Source of the DNA: Flammula alnicola
Taxonomy: Eukaryota; Basidiomycota; Agaricomycetes; Agaricales; Strophariaceae
Length of the DNA: 64,000 nucleotides
Direction of reading: 5' to 3'
NCBI GenBank assembly: GCA_015499995.1
Contig: JADNRV010000271.1
Span: 1-64,000 of the forward strand
The notes beneath the pieces are model-generated. The model had not been told where the DNA came from. It ran no database searches and worked only from the letters and a program-made list of their open reading frames with translations. Each line of letters opens with the position of its first letter. Position 1 is the first letter of the stretch. The position numbers and the translations under genes are program-made. This document shows positions 32,870-45,933 of this stretch, in pieces.

Positions 32870-33330
32870 ACTTGAGATGAGGAGAAAACTAGCTGTATAT
32901 AAAATTCGACCGTCGAAGTGTAGCCTATATAAGCGAAAGCGTCCACTGGCCCAATAGTGCCACATAACGCGCTCCCGGGAATGGGCCACATCCAAATGCA
33001 TCTAAGCGCAAATAATAGTTTTTGCATTGTACATGTACCTCTGTGCACCGTGCGAGTCGATATCGGTGTACATGTAAAGTAGACAATCGATTTCTATCGG
33101 CGGTTTTACGACACCGATGTAATTTGTCAAGTTCGTCTGCGCTACCGTCTGCGCTGCTGTTTCTTCAGCTTGAATATTGGCCTGCCAAGCGTCTAGTTAT
33201 AGTATTTCTTGTCATTTCCGTAAAAGCCGCTTGATCAAGCCGCAAGCGATCTCGGCAAGGGGCTGCGCTGTGTAAAGCTTCTCAGCGCCCGTATTCGTCA
33301 GAATTTAGAAAAGACTGTAGGAAAGAAAAC
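32870..33330. repeat. Linker repeat, copy between type 2 zinc finger and Gal80-like copy 3
   Basis: Sequence joining the zinc-finger promoter to the 3' end of Gal80-like copy 3. It is repeated at 39667-40130, 16740-16904 and 58950-59520. Short frames in it (for example one containing CGTIGPVDAFAY) recur in three copies but look like conserved flank, not genes. Confidence 0.65.
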
Positions 33331-33371
33331 CACTGCCATTTATTTATATGGTTACATGCTATATAGAAGTC

Positions 33372-34645
33372 TTACAACACGATTGTCTTGCCCTCGGCCA
33401 AACTCCTATTGACCGCGTCCAAAAGACGTTGATTCTTAACCGCGTCATCGATAGTGGCATATTGACCCTTCTCCCTTTTCGCATAGGACTCCCAAGCGGC
33501 GCCAACGATACCAATCACCTCCGTCTCAGCACCTTCCACCTCGACGACTGCTCCGTTCAAGTATAACGTCGGGTTCTGCATGTTGATATATGGTAAGCTA
33601 TCGGACTCGAGCCTGATAGATCCCTCCTCTCCGTCAATCTCCCATAACATGGTCCTGCGGCCTTTCGTTGAAGGATAGCCTGCGCGCCAGACAATGGTAG
33701 CTAGCGCCCCGGATTTGAGCACCCCAGAGATGGAATAGTGGTCGGGAGTCGCGGCAGGCAGCGTCTCGCCCGTTGGTTTCCCGTCCGTATCGACTATAGT
33801 TGCTATGGGGTAGATGGTGGTCGCCGTGGCGTTAATATTGGAGAAGTCGCCCAGAACGAAGGTCAACGTGTCGAGCTGGTGGCCTATGGAAAGCCTCAGT
33901 ATTGTTGCGCCTGCCATGAAACTGTTAATTGAAATTCTTCTGATAAAAAAGATGAATTACCGTTTTTCTTATCCATTACATATGCATTCCCAGCATTGAC
34001 AACAGGCGGCCAATATTTGAGCTCACGTTGTCCTAGACCAATCTGGGAGCACAGTCAGAAAATGAGGTTCTACTATTTCGCACAAAAAGGGGGAACGAAC
34101 GAAAGTTGAAGACCGGACAGTTCCAATTGCTCCAGAGTCGATCAACTCTTTCACCTGAGAACCAATGTAAGTTACCTACAATAGTTTGTAAATGTAAGCC
34201 AGCATACCTTCTTCATAACAGGTGAAATTCGCCCTTGAAGGCCCACGAAAGATTTGACGCCATGAGTCTTGGCAGCCTCCGCTATCTCAAGCGTCTCTTT
34301 CAAGTTCGCCCCCGCGGGCCATTCAACAAAGAAATCCTTTTTAGCCTCGATGACCGGCAACACCACCTGCTTGTGCAATGGAGCCTTGACCGAGACAACC
34401 ACGAGGTCGACGTTGGGATCGCCTGCAATATGAGAGCTGTCACCGTGGTACGCTTTGACTTGATGTCCGACCTGGGCTCCATATTTCTCGGCAGAGGCCT
34501 TGGCCGATGCCTCTGAAGTAGTGGAAACGGCGACGAGGTCGTATTTCCCTTGAAGCGAGGGCTGCAACAGGGAGGGTGCGAGCGCAGAGGAGGCCCAGCC
34601 TTTTGCAGACAGACCGATGAAACCGACTTTGATGGGTGAGGACAT
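33372..34645 (-). CDS. Gal80-like Gfo/Idh/MocA oxidoreductase, copy 3
   Basis: It has the same four-exon structure as the arm copies and a complete frame. The start is MSSPIKVGFIGLSAKGW at 34645. Exon 3 reads GQRELKYWPPVVNAGNAYVM and joins to NGATILRLSIGHQLDT. These residues look closer to the usual family sequence than the H-N-V and S-A-R variants of copies 1 and 2, so this is probably the least altered copy. Role as for copy 1: NAD(P)-binding fold, regulator or oxidoreductase. Sequence upstream of -45 is unrelated to that of copies 1 and 2, because the P450 gene lies there. Confidence 0.83.
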
Positions 34646-35451
34646 TGTTACAATTGATGTGGAGCAGGGAAATATCCGCGCCGGTGTGAGGGCAAGAAAG
34701 ATGATGACTCTTAGTTTGAAGGTATATAAATGGTTGGGGGTCCACTCGATGTCGATTTGCGCTTCATCTGAAAAGACAGAAATTGAATCAGTAGGTAGGT
34801 AAACTTCTGGGCGCGAAATGGCTATCATTTGACTAACCGCTTACTAACGTACTATGGAAAGGATTCCAATTCTCCCAGACGATCTCCTTACACGTACTAG
34901 TTCCAGGAGATGCTGAATACTGAATATTTTTGGTCCGATAGGACCAAACTCAAATGTTCTCCCTAACATTCATTGTGAGAACGGGCGCTGGATTTGAAAG
35001 CTTGGAAGAGGGCTTCCTCGACGTCGACTGAATTAGCTGCCCCACATCGCAGTCACTCAGGGCGAGTTATCCACTGGCATTCAAGTCTCCCGTGGAATTC
35101 TTCTCAAAGAAAGGTGACTAATTAAGACCATCTCGATAAGCAAGAAGCGCTTATCGGGTGGAGATGATAAATCACGGGCCACTCAGTCATTGAACTGACG
35201 ATGTAAGCATCACGCAATGTTTGGAAATTTAGTAGAAGAGTACGGAATTTGGCTGGAGTCTGTTCAGCATAATAATTGGGATACCCAAAGAAGTTGCAAA
35301 GAAGAATCTATTTTTTTAACATATACATGCTTTGCCAACAGCGACCAGAGTTACATATAACGAATTCAAGTCCTTATCAACTTCCTTGGTGGGTGTGAGC
35401 TAGTTAGTACTACTGTCTTTCTCGACGGGTTCAATTCATATTTTCTTCTCA
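34646..35451. other. Intergenic region between P450 and Gal80-like copy 3
   Basis: No gene supported. This segment (from about 34683) has no counterpart in the two inverted arms. Confidence 0.55.
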
Positions 35452-37594
35452 TCAGAATGAAGGTAGTTTCTCCTTCGCGACTGCTTCTTCGATCAGGCGC
35501 CTCGCCGTCTCAGATCGAGGCACGATTGAGCATTGGAATGGTTTCTTGTGGCTAAAAAAAGGGTTCGTTGTCTTTCTGCCACCTCTCGTGAAATTTCACT
35601 TACCTCGTCACGGTTATGTCTTCAAAATCGTCTGCTATTTCAATCTCCTTTCCGAACTCGTCCTTGGCCTTTCCTATGTCGAAACACGCTAAGAGCGATG
35701 CAATTACGAGCCACATCTGCATGCAAGGATGGTCTAGCTTTGAAGGTATTATTCTTATTCATAAACTCACCGTAGAACTAGCAACGTGCTTTCCAGCACA
35801 AATTCTATGCAACAGTCGGTACTGTTATTACTCGAGGTTTGATATTGAGCTAACCTTCGCCCGAATCCGTAGGTCAAAACCCGATTATCTTCGTTCAATT
35901 CTCCGTTCTCAGTAATAAATCTTTCAGGTTTGAATGTGTACGGATCAGCATAAACATTTTCGTTGTGCGTCATAGCCCTTCATGCACCGCAGTCAGTGCA
36001 AGTTCGCAGCCGGGATTCCGGATTACGGAACGCTCACCAAATATTAGAGAAGATAACGGCCCCTGCATATCATATCAATTCCACAGAGCGAACATTGAAG
36101 CTTGGGATTCAGTACCTTTCGGGATGAAATAACCTTTATAATGGTCGTCCTCCCTGACACAGTGAGGAATACCAAGCGGGGTTGGAGGCCTCCACCGCAG
36201 AAGCTCGCGGTACATCGCATCAATGTAAGGCAATGAGGGACGATCTTCGAAATTTGGGAGACGATCTTGTCCAACCACGCGATCGATTTCGGCTTGTGCC
36301 TTCCTTTGAATTTCGGGATGAACAGCAAGGACGTATAACAATGTTCCAGTGGCCGAGATTGTTGTATCGGATGCGCCTATCGAAGTGGTGGAGAATGTGG
36401 AAAAAAGGTGGAGTAATCGAGGAATTGACTTACCGCTATATATCGTCACCGCAACCTCGCCAATAACTTCTGCTTCTTCCTCGTAATGTGAGGTTCCCAG
36501 TTTCTCTTCGACAAAATTCGAAAAAACAGATGGAATAGCAACCCCTTCCCGCTATCGTACAAAGGTTAGCAATTCGATAGCGGTCGAATTCTAAATGGAA
36601 GGGTCATTACCACTCGCTCCCTAACCAACTCCATCGGTTCGGTTCTCAATTTGTGCTGAATATTCTTGACTTCAAGTGCTATCTTCTGACCGGTTGCGCC
36701 AGGAACCCAGGCTGGGATACGTCCGAGGGCGGGGATCATGTTGATCAGAGTGGACGTAGGACCCAATAAGGGACCTTCAAGATTGATAGCCCTTTCCGCT
36801 CTGGCAATGAAGGGATCGTCCAAAGATTCGACGTCATACCCATACATCGATGCCATTGGTATCGACATGGAAAGGCTGTTATCAGACTAAGTATTGAAAG
36901 ACAATTATAGTGTAAGGGCTACGTACACTTTGTTGTGATACTGGAACCGTTCTGGACTTTCGAGTAAGCCTTTCAGCATGACGTGGACTCTGCGAAGCTG
37001 GATAGGGTGATGAGTTGCGAGCGTGTCCAGGCGGAAGTTCTGCTGCATGATTCTCCTGTGCTTTCTCCATTCCGTGCCCTGAGGCATGAACGCGATATTT
37101 CTGTCCATTCCCATTCTACGAGCAAATGTTAGCACTGCGCAGTAATATTTCGTCACGATGAAGGCTCGTACAGCTTTAGTATCGGCATATTGATCCTATC
37201 AGAATAAATTCTGGCCCGTCTTTCAAGTAGCTCTTCCGCATCTGTGAGCGAATTGAGGACAACAAAATGGTTTCCCAGAGAACTTGCGTGAAGTATGTCG
37301 CCTAAATCGGTATGCAGAGAACTCAATAACATTGCAAGCACGATGTCAAAAGTTTCAATTTCACGTACTGTTGTACTTCTTTCCCCACTCAACATAGTGT
37401 ATGGAGGCGTCACGGTACGGAAAGTCAAGCATATTGCCGATCAAAACTTTTGGCTTTGGTCCAGGTGGAAAAGGCGCACGGTTAGCATTTGCGATCCATC
37501 GAGTGAAAGCATTCTTCAAGATTACTGCCAAAAGAGTGATGAAGGCAATAGAAAATATTGCGGTTCTGGGATCGCCATCCATAGCGATAGACAT
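35452..37594 (-). CDS. Cytochrome P450 monooxygenase
   Basis: Multi-exon gene starting MSIAMDGDPRTAIFSIAFI (a membrane anchor) with a Pro hinge FPPGPKP. Conserved P450 elements follow in order: the C-helix W of GTEWRKHRRIMQ, the I-helix GASDTTISATG, ExxR in YRELLRWRP, PERF in FKPERFITE and the heme loop TYGFGRR|ICAGKH, whose Cys lies just after an intron. The last exon ends LPSF-stop at 35452. Joined exons give roughly 500 residues and no lesion was found. It is ER-anchored and its substrate is unknown; the best resemblance is to the large basidiomycete P450 families related to O-methylsterigmatocystin oxidoreductases. It is present only in this unit, not in either arm. Confidence 0.88.
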
Positions 37595-37606
37595 TGCTTT
37601 GAACCT

Positions 37607-38734
37607 GCAAGGAAGGGGATGGGAGATAAGAACTACGAGCGTTTGGATACGTACTGTGGTCCTTTAAACCCAATTTCAATGTCTTCCTTTAACGACATAC
37701 CGGTTTCTTTCCTTCCATTTATCTCACCATCCAGCCACTCAATAGGCTTTTCCGTTCTCCAAGGATCTGAGCAACTATCACTGCAGTGCCGTCCATCCAC
37801 AGCCTGGATATGATAGAGGTTCTCTGAGTCCTGCTGATCTCAGTGTTGTATACCAGGTGGATTTAGCGCATTTGAGATGACAGATACCTATGAGATTGTC
37901 TAAACGCGTGAAGGCATGAGGTGGTATTTTTGTCACCGAAGTCAGAAGAAGATCATCGCGTGAGCGCAGCAGACTCAAAACTTCCCATGAGAAGGCTTGC
38001 GTAGGAGTACATCCATATGTGAAGCACTCCAATGGGACGCTCTCGGAATGCAGGAGTCCGGTGTGTCAAGGCCGTGTCATAAGCTACTAAGTATACCAGA
38101 GTCGTAGCATTGCCAAAGCGTCGCAGGCAAGAGGTTGTCGCTTTCAATTTGCACAAAATTCTGACACGTGAGTTATGTACGGTACTCAGAATCTAATCTA
38201 ATCTACGCGAATGCACAGCTACTTCATCGGGACTGCTTGAAGAGCTGAATATTGAATACCGGTAGCCCTGATCGAATATCATAAGAAATAGCCCAATTCC
38301 TGTAACTACGCTAAACTTGAGCTTAAAGTGGTGCTGCCAGTGACCACTCTGGTTACTCAGCGGGTGAATCCATTGCTTGCCCTTCCTCGATGCCTCCGAA
38401 AAGTCGTCCCAAAATAATAACCAAGACTACCTGATGTACAAGGGGGAGAGATGCCTCACTATTCTTCCAGCTAAATCGAGATACGGCTCAGAACTTCAGT
38501 GGCGTCCAGAGATGTATCTTGTCCGAGGGTAAGCTTATAGGAAGGAACGAGCCGAGACTGGACATGTAACGGTTCTATTGAATACACTGGAAAGATACAG
38601 CTGGACTGCTATGGTGGTAATACACAAGAGTCAGTACCGTGACTGCTGTTGGTCTAATATAAGCTTACTATACTGCTCTTTATATAAGAAAACAACAATA
38701 CCTAAACGTAGAATACCCGATCCTTCTCTCGCTT
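37607..38734. repeat. Spacer repeat upstream of the P450
   Basis: Matches the spacers at 14247-15400 (inverted) and 41480-42185. Similarity begins about 12 bases upstream of the P450 ATG. It contains the (GATTA)n/TTCGCG block at 38190-38212. No gene is supported. Confidence 0.7.
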
Positions 38735-39660
38735 CATGAGTCCATTATAAGAGCTGAAAGCGCCAGGCGGTATCGATACGGCCATTATCGGCCATGGGCC
38801 TGAATGGCAGTATGTGAGCCTTCAGTTTCATACCATCCTCGATATACTGCTGAAGGAATGGACAGATGTCCATCTCCATCTCATTAAGCGATGCGAAAGT
38901 GACACTGGTCAGAGGTACGACTTCCGACTTGACGGTTTCGGCGGCTTTCATGCGTTGTTGGATAAAGTGCAATAGATCAGCATCGGAGAGGTGGGGGAAA
39001 CCCGACATAAATGTTAAATTCAGGTTGAGAACCTGAAGGCGGCGACAACGTGGTGGGTTACAACCATCTGGCGTCAGAAGGTCCGAGGCGGCCTTTGTAA
39101 TCCTGAAATTGACGGGCAGGTAGGAACGATTGCTCGCCTGCTCTTCCAAGGAGCCTAGAGGACAAGCTCCATTCGTGAAATGTGTTAAAAAGGGAAGTAA
39201 TTCGAAACATAGGACGAGATCCGTGAGGGTGTAGTATTGAACGTCTATTGTCAAGTGTTCGATGTGGTTACCAGTGCGGATATTTTCGGAGTCCTGTTAT
39301 AGAAAGTTTGAGAGAAAAGGTAGCTTTTTGAGAAGGACTGGAGTTATAACATTCAAGAAGTGTTGCGTTGGAGGTTGCATTCCATATCGAAGCGCATTCA
39401 CACACCGCCTCCACATCGCAATCTAATCTCAATCCAATCTAATCTACGCGAACGCAGGGCAAATCGTTCTCTCCACATCTTTTGCTTTCTAACACACCGA
39501 AGTAATTATGCACAAGGAGGCCGGGCTCAGAGATCAGATCGTTAATTAATAGAAATTGCCATCCTATTCATTGAACCGAATTGCAAGCTTGCTTAGTGCT
39601 TACTGCACCATTGCTGTGCGTTTCTATCACAGGCCCTTGATTAAACCGTCAACGTTAACC
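38735..39660 (-). pseudogene. Collapsed F-box gene remnant
   Basis: The upstream flank (39660-39300) matches F-box 5' flanks at 12050-12361 and 44100-44400. It is joined at about 39290-39300 directly to the C-terminal third of the gene (MTIDVQYYTLTDLVLCFELL, DICPFLQQYIEDGMKL). The missing piece corresponds to about 12362-13676 of the left copy and includes the coiled coil and F-box. The 3' end is also frame-shifted. Confidence 0.75.
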
Positions 39661-39666
39661 GTGAAT

Positions 39667-40130
39667 GGATGAGGAGAAAACTAGCTGTAGATAAAATTCA
39701 ACCATCGAAGTGTAGCATATATAAGCGAAAGCGTCCACTGGCCCAATAGTGCCACATAACGCGCTCCCGGGAATGGGCCACATCCAATTGCATCCAAGCG
39801 AAATGACAGTTTTTTGCATTGTACATGTACTCGTACCTCTGTGCACCGTGCGAGTGCATATCGGTGTACATGTAAAGTAGACAATCGATTTCTATCGGCG
39901 GTTTTATGACACCGATATAATTTGTGAAGTTCGTCTGTGCTACCATCTGCGCTGCCGTTTCTTCAACTTGAATATTGGCCTGAGCGTCTAGTTATAGTAT
40001 TTCTTGTCATTTCCGGAAAAGCCGCTTGATCAAGCCGCACTGAGCGATCTCGGCAAGCGGCTGCGCTGTGTAAAGTTGCTCAGCGCCCGTATGCGTCAGA
40101 AAAGGCCGTAGGAAAGAAAATCACTGCCAT
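39667..40130. repeat. Linker repeat, copy between F-box remnant and Gal80-like copy 2
   Basis: Matches 32877-33330 but the type 2 zinc-finger coding part is missing. The break at about 39660-39667 joins F-box upstream flank to the zinc-finger promoter and so marks a duplication junction. Confidence 0.65.
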
Positions 40131-40171
40131 AAATTCACTTTATTTATATGGTTACATGCTATATAGAAGTC

Positions 40172-41447
40172 TTACAACACGATCGTCTTGCCCTCGGCCA
40201 AACTCCTATTGACCGCATCCAAAAGACGTTGATTCTTGACTGCGTCATCGATAGTGGCATATTGACCCTTCTCCCCATTCGCATAGGACTCCCAAGCGGC
40301 GCCAACGATACCAATCACCTCCGTCTCAGCACCTTCCACCTCGACGACTTCTCCGTTCAAGTATAACGTCGGGTTATGTGTGTTGATATATGCTAAGCTA
40401 TCGGACTCGAGCCTGATAGATCCCTCCTCTCCATCAATCTCCCATAACATGGTCCTACGGCCTTTCGTTGAAGGATAGCCTGTGCGCCAGACAATGGTAG
40501 CTAGCGCCCCGGATTTGAGCACCCCAGAGATGGAGTAGTGGTCGGGAATCGTGGCAGGCAGCGTCTCGCCCGTTGGTTTCCCGTCCGTATCGACTATAGT
40601 TGCGATGGGGTAGATGGTAGTAGCCGTTGCGTTGATATTGGAGAAGTCACCCAGAACGAAGGTAGACGTGTCCAACTGGTGGCCTACGGCAATGCTCAGT
40701 ACTGTTGCGCCTGCCATGAACTGTTAATTGGAACTCTTCTGATAAAAAAAGATGAATTACCGTTTTTCTTGTCCATTAGGTACGCATTCCCAGCACTGAC
40801 AACAGGCGGCCAAACATTGTGCTCACGTTGTCCAAGACCAATCTGGGAGCACAGTCAGAAAATGACGCTCTACTATTCCGCACAAAAAAATAGAACGAAC
40901 GAAAGTTGAAGACCGGACAGTTCCAATTGCTCCAGAGTCGATCAGCTCTTTCACCTGAGAACCAATGTAAGCTTTACCTACAATACTGTGTAAATGTAAG
41001 GTAGCATACCTTCTTCATAATAGGTGAAATTCGTCCTTGAAGGCCTACGAAAGACTTGACGCCATGAGTCTTGGCAGCCTCCGCTATCTCAAGCGTCTCC
41101 TTCAAGTTCGCCCCCGCCGGCCATTCAATAAAGAAATCCTTCTTAGCCGCGATAACCGGCAACACCACCTGCTTGTGCAATGGAGCCTTGACCGAGACAA
41201 CCACGAGGTCGACGTTGGGATCGCCTGCAATATGAGAGCTGTCACCATGGTAAGCTTTCACTTGATGTCCGACCTGGACTCCATATTTCTCGGCAGAGGC
41301 CTTGGCCGATGCCTCTGAAGTAGTGGAAACGGCGACGAGGTCGTATTTCCCTTGAAGCGAGGGCTGCAACAGGGAGGGCGCGAGCGCAGAGGAGGCCCAG
41401 CCTTTTGCAGACAGACCGATGAAGCCTACTTTGATAGGTGAGGACAT
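40172..41447 (-). CDS. Gal80-like Gfo/Idh/MocA oxidoreductase, copy 2 (right arm)
   Basis: Mirror of copy 1 with the same total length and four exons. The start is at 41447 and the stop at 40172. It keeps KVGFIGLSAKGW, EWPAGANLKET and NGATVLSIAVGHQLDT and shares with copy 1 the exon 3 variants HNVWPPVVSARNAYL. It has no frameshift and is probably functional, or was until recently. Its upstream sequence is P450-type spacer, unlike copy 3. Confidence 0.82.
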
Positions 41448-42185
41448 TGATACAGTTGATGTGAAAGCAGGGAAATATGCGCGCTGGTGTTCGAAACTGC
41501 AAGGAAGGGGATGGGAGATAAGAATTACGAGCGTTTGGATACGTACTGCGTTCATTTAACCCCCATCTCAACCTCTTCCTTTAACGACATACCGGTTTCT
41601 TTCCTTCCGTTTATCTCACCATTCAGCCACTCAAGAGGCCTTTCCGTTCTCCAAGGATCTGAGCAACTATCACTTCAGTGATAGAGCGGAGAAGGCCCCC
41701 AAAAGAGCTTCTCCGAGTCCTGCTGATCTCAGTGTTGTATACCAGATGGATTTAGCGCGTTTGAGATGACAGATACCCTATGAGATTGTCTAAACGCATG
41801 AAGGCATGAGGTGGTATTTTGGTCACCAAAGTCAGAAGACGATCATCGCGTGAGCGAAGCAGACTGAAGACTTCCCATGAGAAGGCTCGCGTAGGAGTAC
41901 ATCCATCTGTGGAGCACTCCAATGCGACGCTCTCGGAATGCAGGAGCCCGATTTCTCAAGGCCGTGCCATAAGCCATTACATAAGTATACCAGAGTAGTA
42001 GCGTTGCCAAGAGATGTATCTTGTCCGAGCGTCAGCCTACCGGAACGAATGAGCCGAGACTGGTCAAAAGTTCAACATGTAACGGTTCTACTTGAATACA
42101 CTGGAAAGATACAGCTGAACTGCTAAAGTGGCAATACACAAGAGTCTTAGTAACTACTATTGATCTAAGAGAAAGAAAAACATAT
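41448..42185. other. Spacer, shortened right-arm version
   Basis: Mirrors 14247-15421 with an internal loss. Sequence near 42008 (GTTGCCAAG followed by AGATGTATC) joins parts that are about 430 bases apart in the left arm, removing the (GATTA)n block. No gene. Confidence 0.55.
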
Positions 42186-44148
42186 CTAAATACAGAATAT
42201 CCCATCCTTCTCCCTCTTAATGAGTCCATTATAAGGGTTGAAAGTCCCGGGCGGCATCGATATGGGCAGTGTGGAGAACGGGTTTGGAAGGCGGTATGTG
42301 AGATCCAGTTTCATGCCATCATCGATATATCGCTGGAGGAATGGACGTATGTCGAGCTCCATCTCATCAGGAGATGTAAAAGTGACCTCGGTCAGACGTC
42401 TGACGTCCGACTCAAAGATTTCGGCAGCTTTCATTCGTTTTTGGATGAAGTTCAATAGATCGGTATCAGAGAGATGGCGTGAAGGATATTTTAAATCGAG
42501 GTTGACGACCTGAAGACGGCGACAATAAGGTGGGTGATTACCGTCCGGCGTTAGAAGATCCAAGGTGGCTTTCATCACCTTATGGCAGACGGGCAGCTAG
42601 GTGTGATTATTCGCCTGCTCTTCCGAGGTGTCCAGAGGACAAGCTCGATTCGTGAAATGTGTTAAAAAGGGAATTAATTCGAAACATTGCATGAGATCCG
42701 CTAGGGAATAGTATTGAACGTCTATTGTCAAGCTTTCGACGCGATTACCAGTGCGGGATAAGAGGGTGAGTAGATGCGAGTGTCGGCTATTCGTTGGCCA
42801 AGACATAGAGTGATAGGATATGACGTGAAGAGAAGGTGCATCTAAAAATTCGAATAGATTCACCAACGCGCACCGATCGACAAGCAATAGAGTTTCGAGG
42901 TGAGGGAGTGATAAGGGAGTGGATAAGGGAAAGTCTGTTTGGGTATCGGATATGTTGATAGAACAGTAGACTAGTCGTGTACAACGAGTGAAGATCTTCC
43001 GTGTTTCCTGAATATCGACAAGTTTAGAAAAAGTAAGGTGGGTGAGTTGAGACCAGTCAACTTCAGTGGCGGAGATGCGGTATGGGAAACATTCTAGTTC
43101 CAACACGGAAAGGTGTTTAGCGTTAAGCAGTCCACTATTCATCCATTGGGGATTGTGAGTGATGCGATGTGAGAAACTCAGGCATAGGACGCGGAATCGG
43201 AAAGGTGGAGAAGGAGATTGAAGCTAACAACCTGGAAAGGTCGTCACGGGGTACCGTTATATCAAGGCTGCAGAGACGGTGGGCGAAGGCGAAAACGAGA
43301 TTGAGGTATGACTGAACCTTGGCACTGGGCCGACTGTGCCTCCTACCAATGTTGGGGTGGATCGATATCGAAAGCGGACAGCTGCCAGAGCGGCATAACC
43401 ATTCTGAAATGGCGTGCTGATGTAGTTGCACTCGCGCTTCGAATTCCAAGGTCGCTTTCTCCAGGATCTCAAGGGGTGTTTCGGATGGCGAGGCATGCCG
43501 AAGACTTGGAGCGAAGGGAAGGGCGACATGTAATGAGGCCCAGAGACGGGGCGTACGGTATACAACGAAATTCCATCGTTGACAAACGCGGCCAAGGATG
43601 AGCGGCGGTTCTTTGATGCTCATGATTGCCTCATGATCGTCAGGTAGACACCACAGGAAAATCTCTCTGAGCATGTCGTCAGGTAATCGGCGAAAAGGAG
43701 CAAGGAGATGGTGGTGCTCATCGATACCGTCCTTCAACTCATCCCTCTCCTTCTTCATGCCATCCAGCTGCCTCTTCAAATGCGATAAGTGGTCGTTGAG
43801 TTTCGATAGTTCTGCCTGCGGCTCAAGCAGAACCTGTTGGACATGGCTGACGTCGATGCACGAGGGAACGTAATTGGTCTGGAGGTGCTTATTAAAAGGG
43901 GAGTTAGGGAACTATACAAACACAAAAATCGATTCAGTGACGAAGCTGCGGTCATGAAGCAAAAAATGACTCACCATCGTCTGTACTTCCACAATACGGC
44001 GAAAATCCTGCAACAAGGGTGTCGTGTCAATCCGAATTCGAACGAAAGCAGAGTCAGACGAGGTCAGAAATTTTCGCAATCCTTGTATAGAAAATTTTAG
44101 AGAAAAGGTAGCGATTTGAGAAGGACTGGAGTTATAACATAATAACAT
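42186..44148 (-). pseudogene. F-box protein gene, right-arm copy, broken
   Basis: Exon 1 ends at 43975 before GTGAGT and reads IDTTPLLQDFRRIVEVQTM. The main exon starts at 43911 (FLNSPFNKHL). The F-box is present (FRRLPDDMLREIFLWCLPDD). Two lesions break the body. A two-base loss near 43195 (GATTCCGCG where the left copy has AATTCTCCGCG) shifts the frame. Near 42600 a TAG replaces TAC just before LPVCHKVMKATLDLL. The left copy has neither lesion. Conversely this copy keeps the four bases that the left copy lacks at the end of exon 1. Confidence 0.8.
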
Positions 44149-44762
44149 TCAAGCAGTGTTGCGTTGGAGGTTGCATTCCATATCGAGGCGCGTTCACACA
44201 CCACAGCCTCCACATCGCAATCTAATCTAATCTACGCAAACGTAGTTCTCTCCACAACTTTTGCTTTCCAACACATCGAAGTAATTATGTACAAGGAAGC
44301 CAGAGGTCAGATCATTAATTAATAGAAATTGTCATCCTATTCATTGGATCGAATTGCAAGCTTGCCTAGTGCTTACTGTAGTACCATTGCTGTGTGTTTC
44401 TATCACGGGCCCTTGACTAAACCGTCAACTAAGCTGAATCGTCCTTTTTAGCTCATCGTGATTCCGGGATACATATTGAATGGCATAGAGGACATCACTA
44501 GAAGAGAGATACCGATTGAGTGAATTGGTCCTCTAACCTAACCTGTTCCTCGCCGCGGCCGTGTTCCTCGTGGAGTCCTCGCCGCGACCGTGACAGGAAA
44601 CTAATGATAGCATTCGACAAAGTTCGACTATGGGAACGCATCTTACGTAAAAGAAGTGTCGAATCTGGGTATAAAGAAAGCGACACCTACATCGTGCAAC
44701 CCACCCGCATTTTGCCCACATTCTTCCCCGCCCATCAAACCCTCAACTTCAAGCCTCCAGAG

Positions 44763-45927
44763 ATGCATGTTCCTCATACCTGTTTTACGTGCCGCCAAAT
44801 ATTTGACACCCTTGGGCTTCTAAGCCTTCATTGCAGCTCCCTTGGGCACCACCCCAACCCGTTCTATTGCATACCATGTGGATTGTCCTTTAACGACCTT
44901 GTCATTCTGCAGCAGGTGTGTGGGAGGCATCCAATCCATTCAGAATCATAACAAAGTCTTAACCAAGATAATCACCCCTCCTATTGTTTAGCACGTCGAT
45001 TTGCACTTCTACATGCTATCTCAGTCTGCTGATCAGCTTGTAGTAGCACGTCCGGTACAGCAAGCGACAACTTCTGTAGTGGTATCGCTTGCCGCTATGG
45101 ACGGGCGTGACCCCACGGAATCTGTCTCTGCCCAGCAAAATGTACCATATTGCGCCAAATGCGACCGGTTTTTCGTCAGCCAAGTGGCTTTGGACGCACA
45201 TTTGCGGACTTCTTCCACGCATCGCCCACCTAAGCCTCCTAAATCTTCGCCTAAGCCCCGTGAGTCCCATCGATGCTCAGAATGCGATCGGGGGTTCAAG
45301 TCCGCCTCGAAGCTCACCCAGGTGCTTATTTCCAATCCTTTATTAGTTCTGCACCACCTTGAACATCTCATTTAACCGCTTACCTTCCTCCAGCACACGA
45401 ACTCCCTCGCTCATAAGAATCGGGCATTGTCCTGTCCTATTGTGAACTGTTCTTGCAAGTTCAAGAGCGCCTCTGGCGTTGCGCATCATGTCGAGTCGGG
45501 AAAGGCGCACCCCGAAATTTCTCGACACGATGTCACCCATGCCATTCAGACCATGGACGTCAACGGCACTATCTCAATCAATCGCCGCATCTCAGGGCCC
45601 TCTAACGTTTCTGGTAGCGCATCCACCATCACGTATATAGCGACGCAAGAATCATTCAATGGCAAACATTACGTTTGCTTCCTATGCAGCAAGATGTTTC
45701 GCGCCATTGACAGGCTCAACGCACATTTGAACTCGCCGGCTCACGATGCCGATGAGTTCAAATGTCCGCAGTGCTGCCGCGAATTCAAGCTTGTCTCTGC
45801 TCTGACGCAGCACATCGAGGCTGGAGGATGCACCAAAAATGCTGCGGCCATCACGCCGGCTGCGCATCAGATTGAAAGGTATATCGAGAGCCTCAGCAAC
45901 AGACTCAGTAGGCAAATTCAAGTTTAA
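44763..45927 (+). CDS. C2H2 zinc-finger protein, type 1, right copy (3 exons)
   Basis: Exons 44763-44915, 44992-45321 and 45394-45927, the mirror of 10527-11685; exon 3 is identical in protein sequence. Exon 2 differs at several residues upstream of the middle of the exon (for example CDRFFVSQ here against CDRQFVSQ). An in-frame ATG at 44520 could extend the N-terminus, but the left copy is not open there, so 44763 is preferred. All finger Cys and His residues are preserved. Confidence 0.82.
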
Positions 45928-45933
45928 GGCGTC

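Noticed and set aside
32767..33048. Small ORF with a recurring CGTIGPVDAFAY segment
   Set aside because: Recurs in three linker copies only as conserved flank; it overlaps the zinc-finger 5' exon in another frame.
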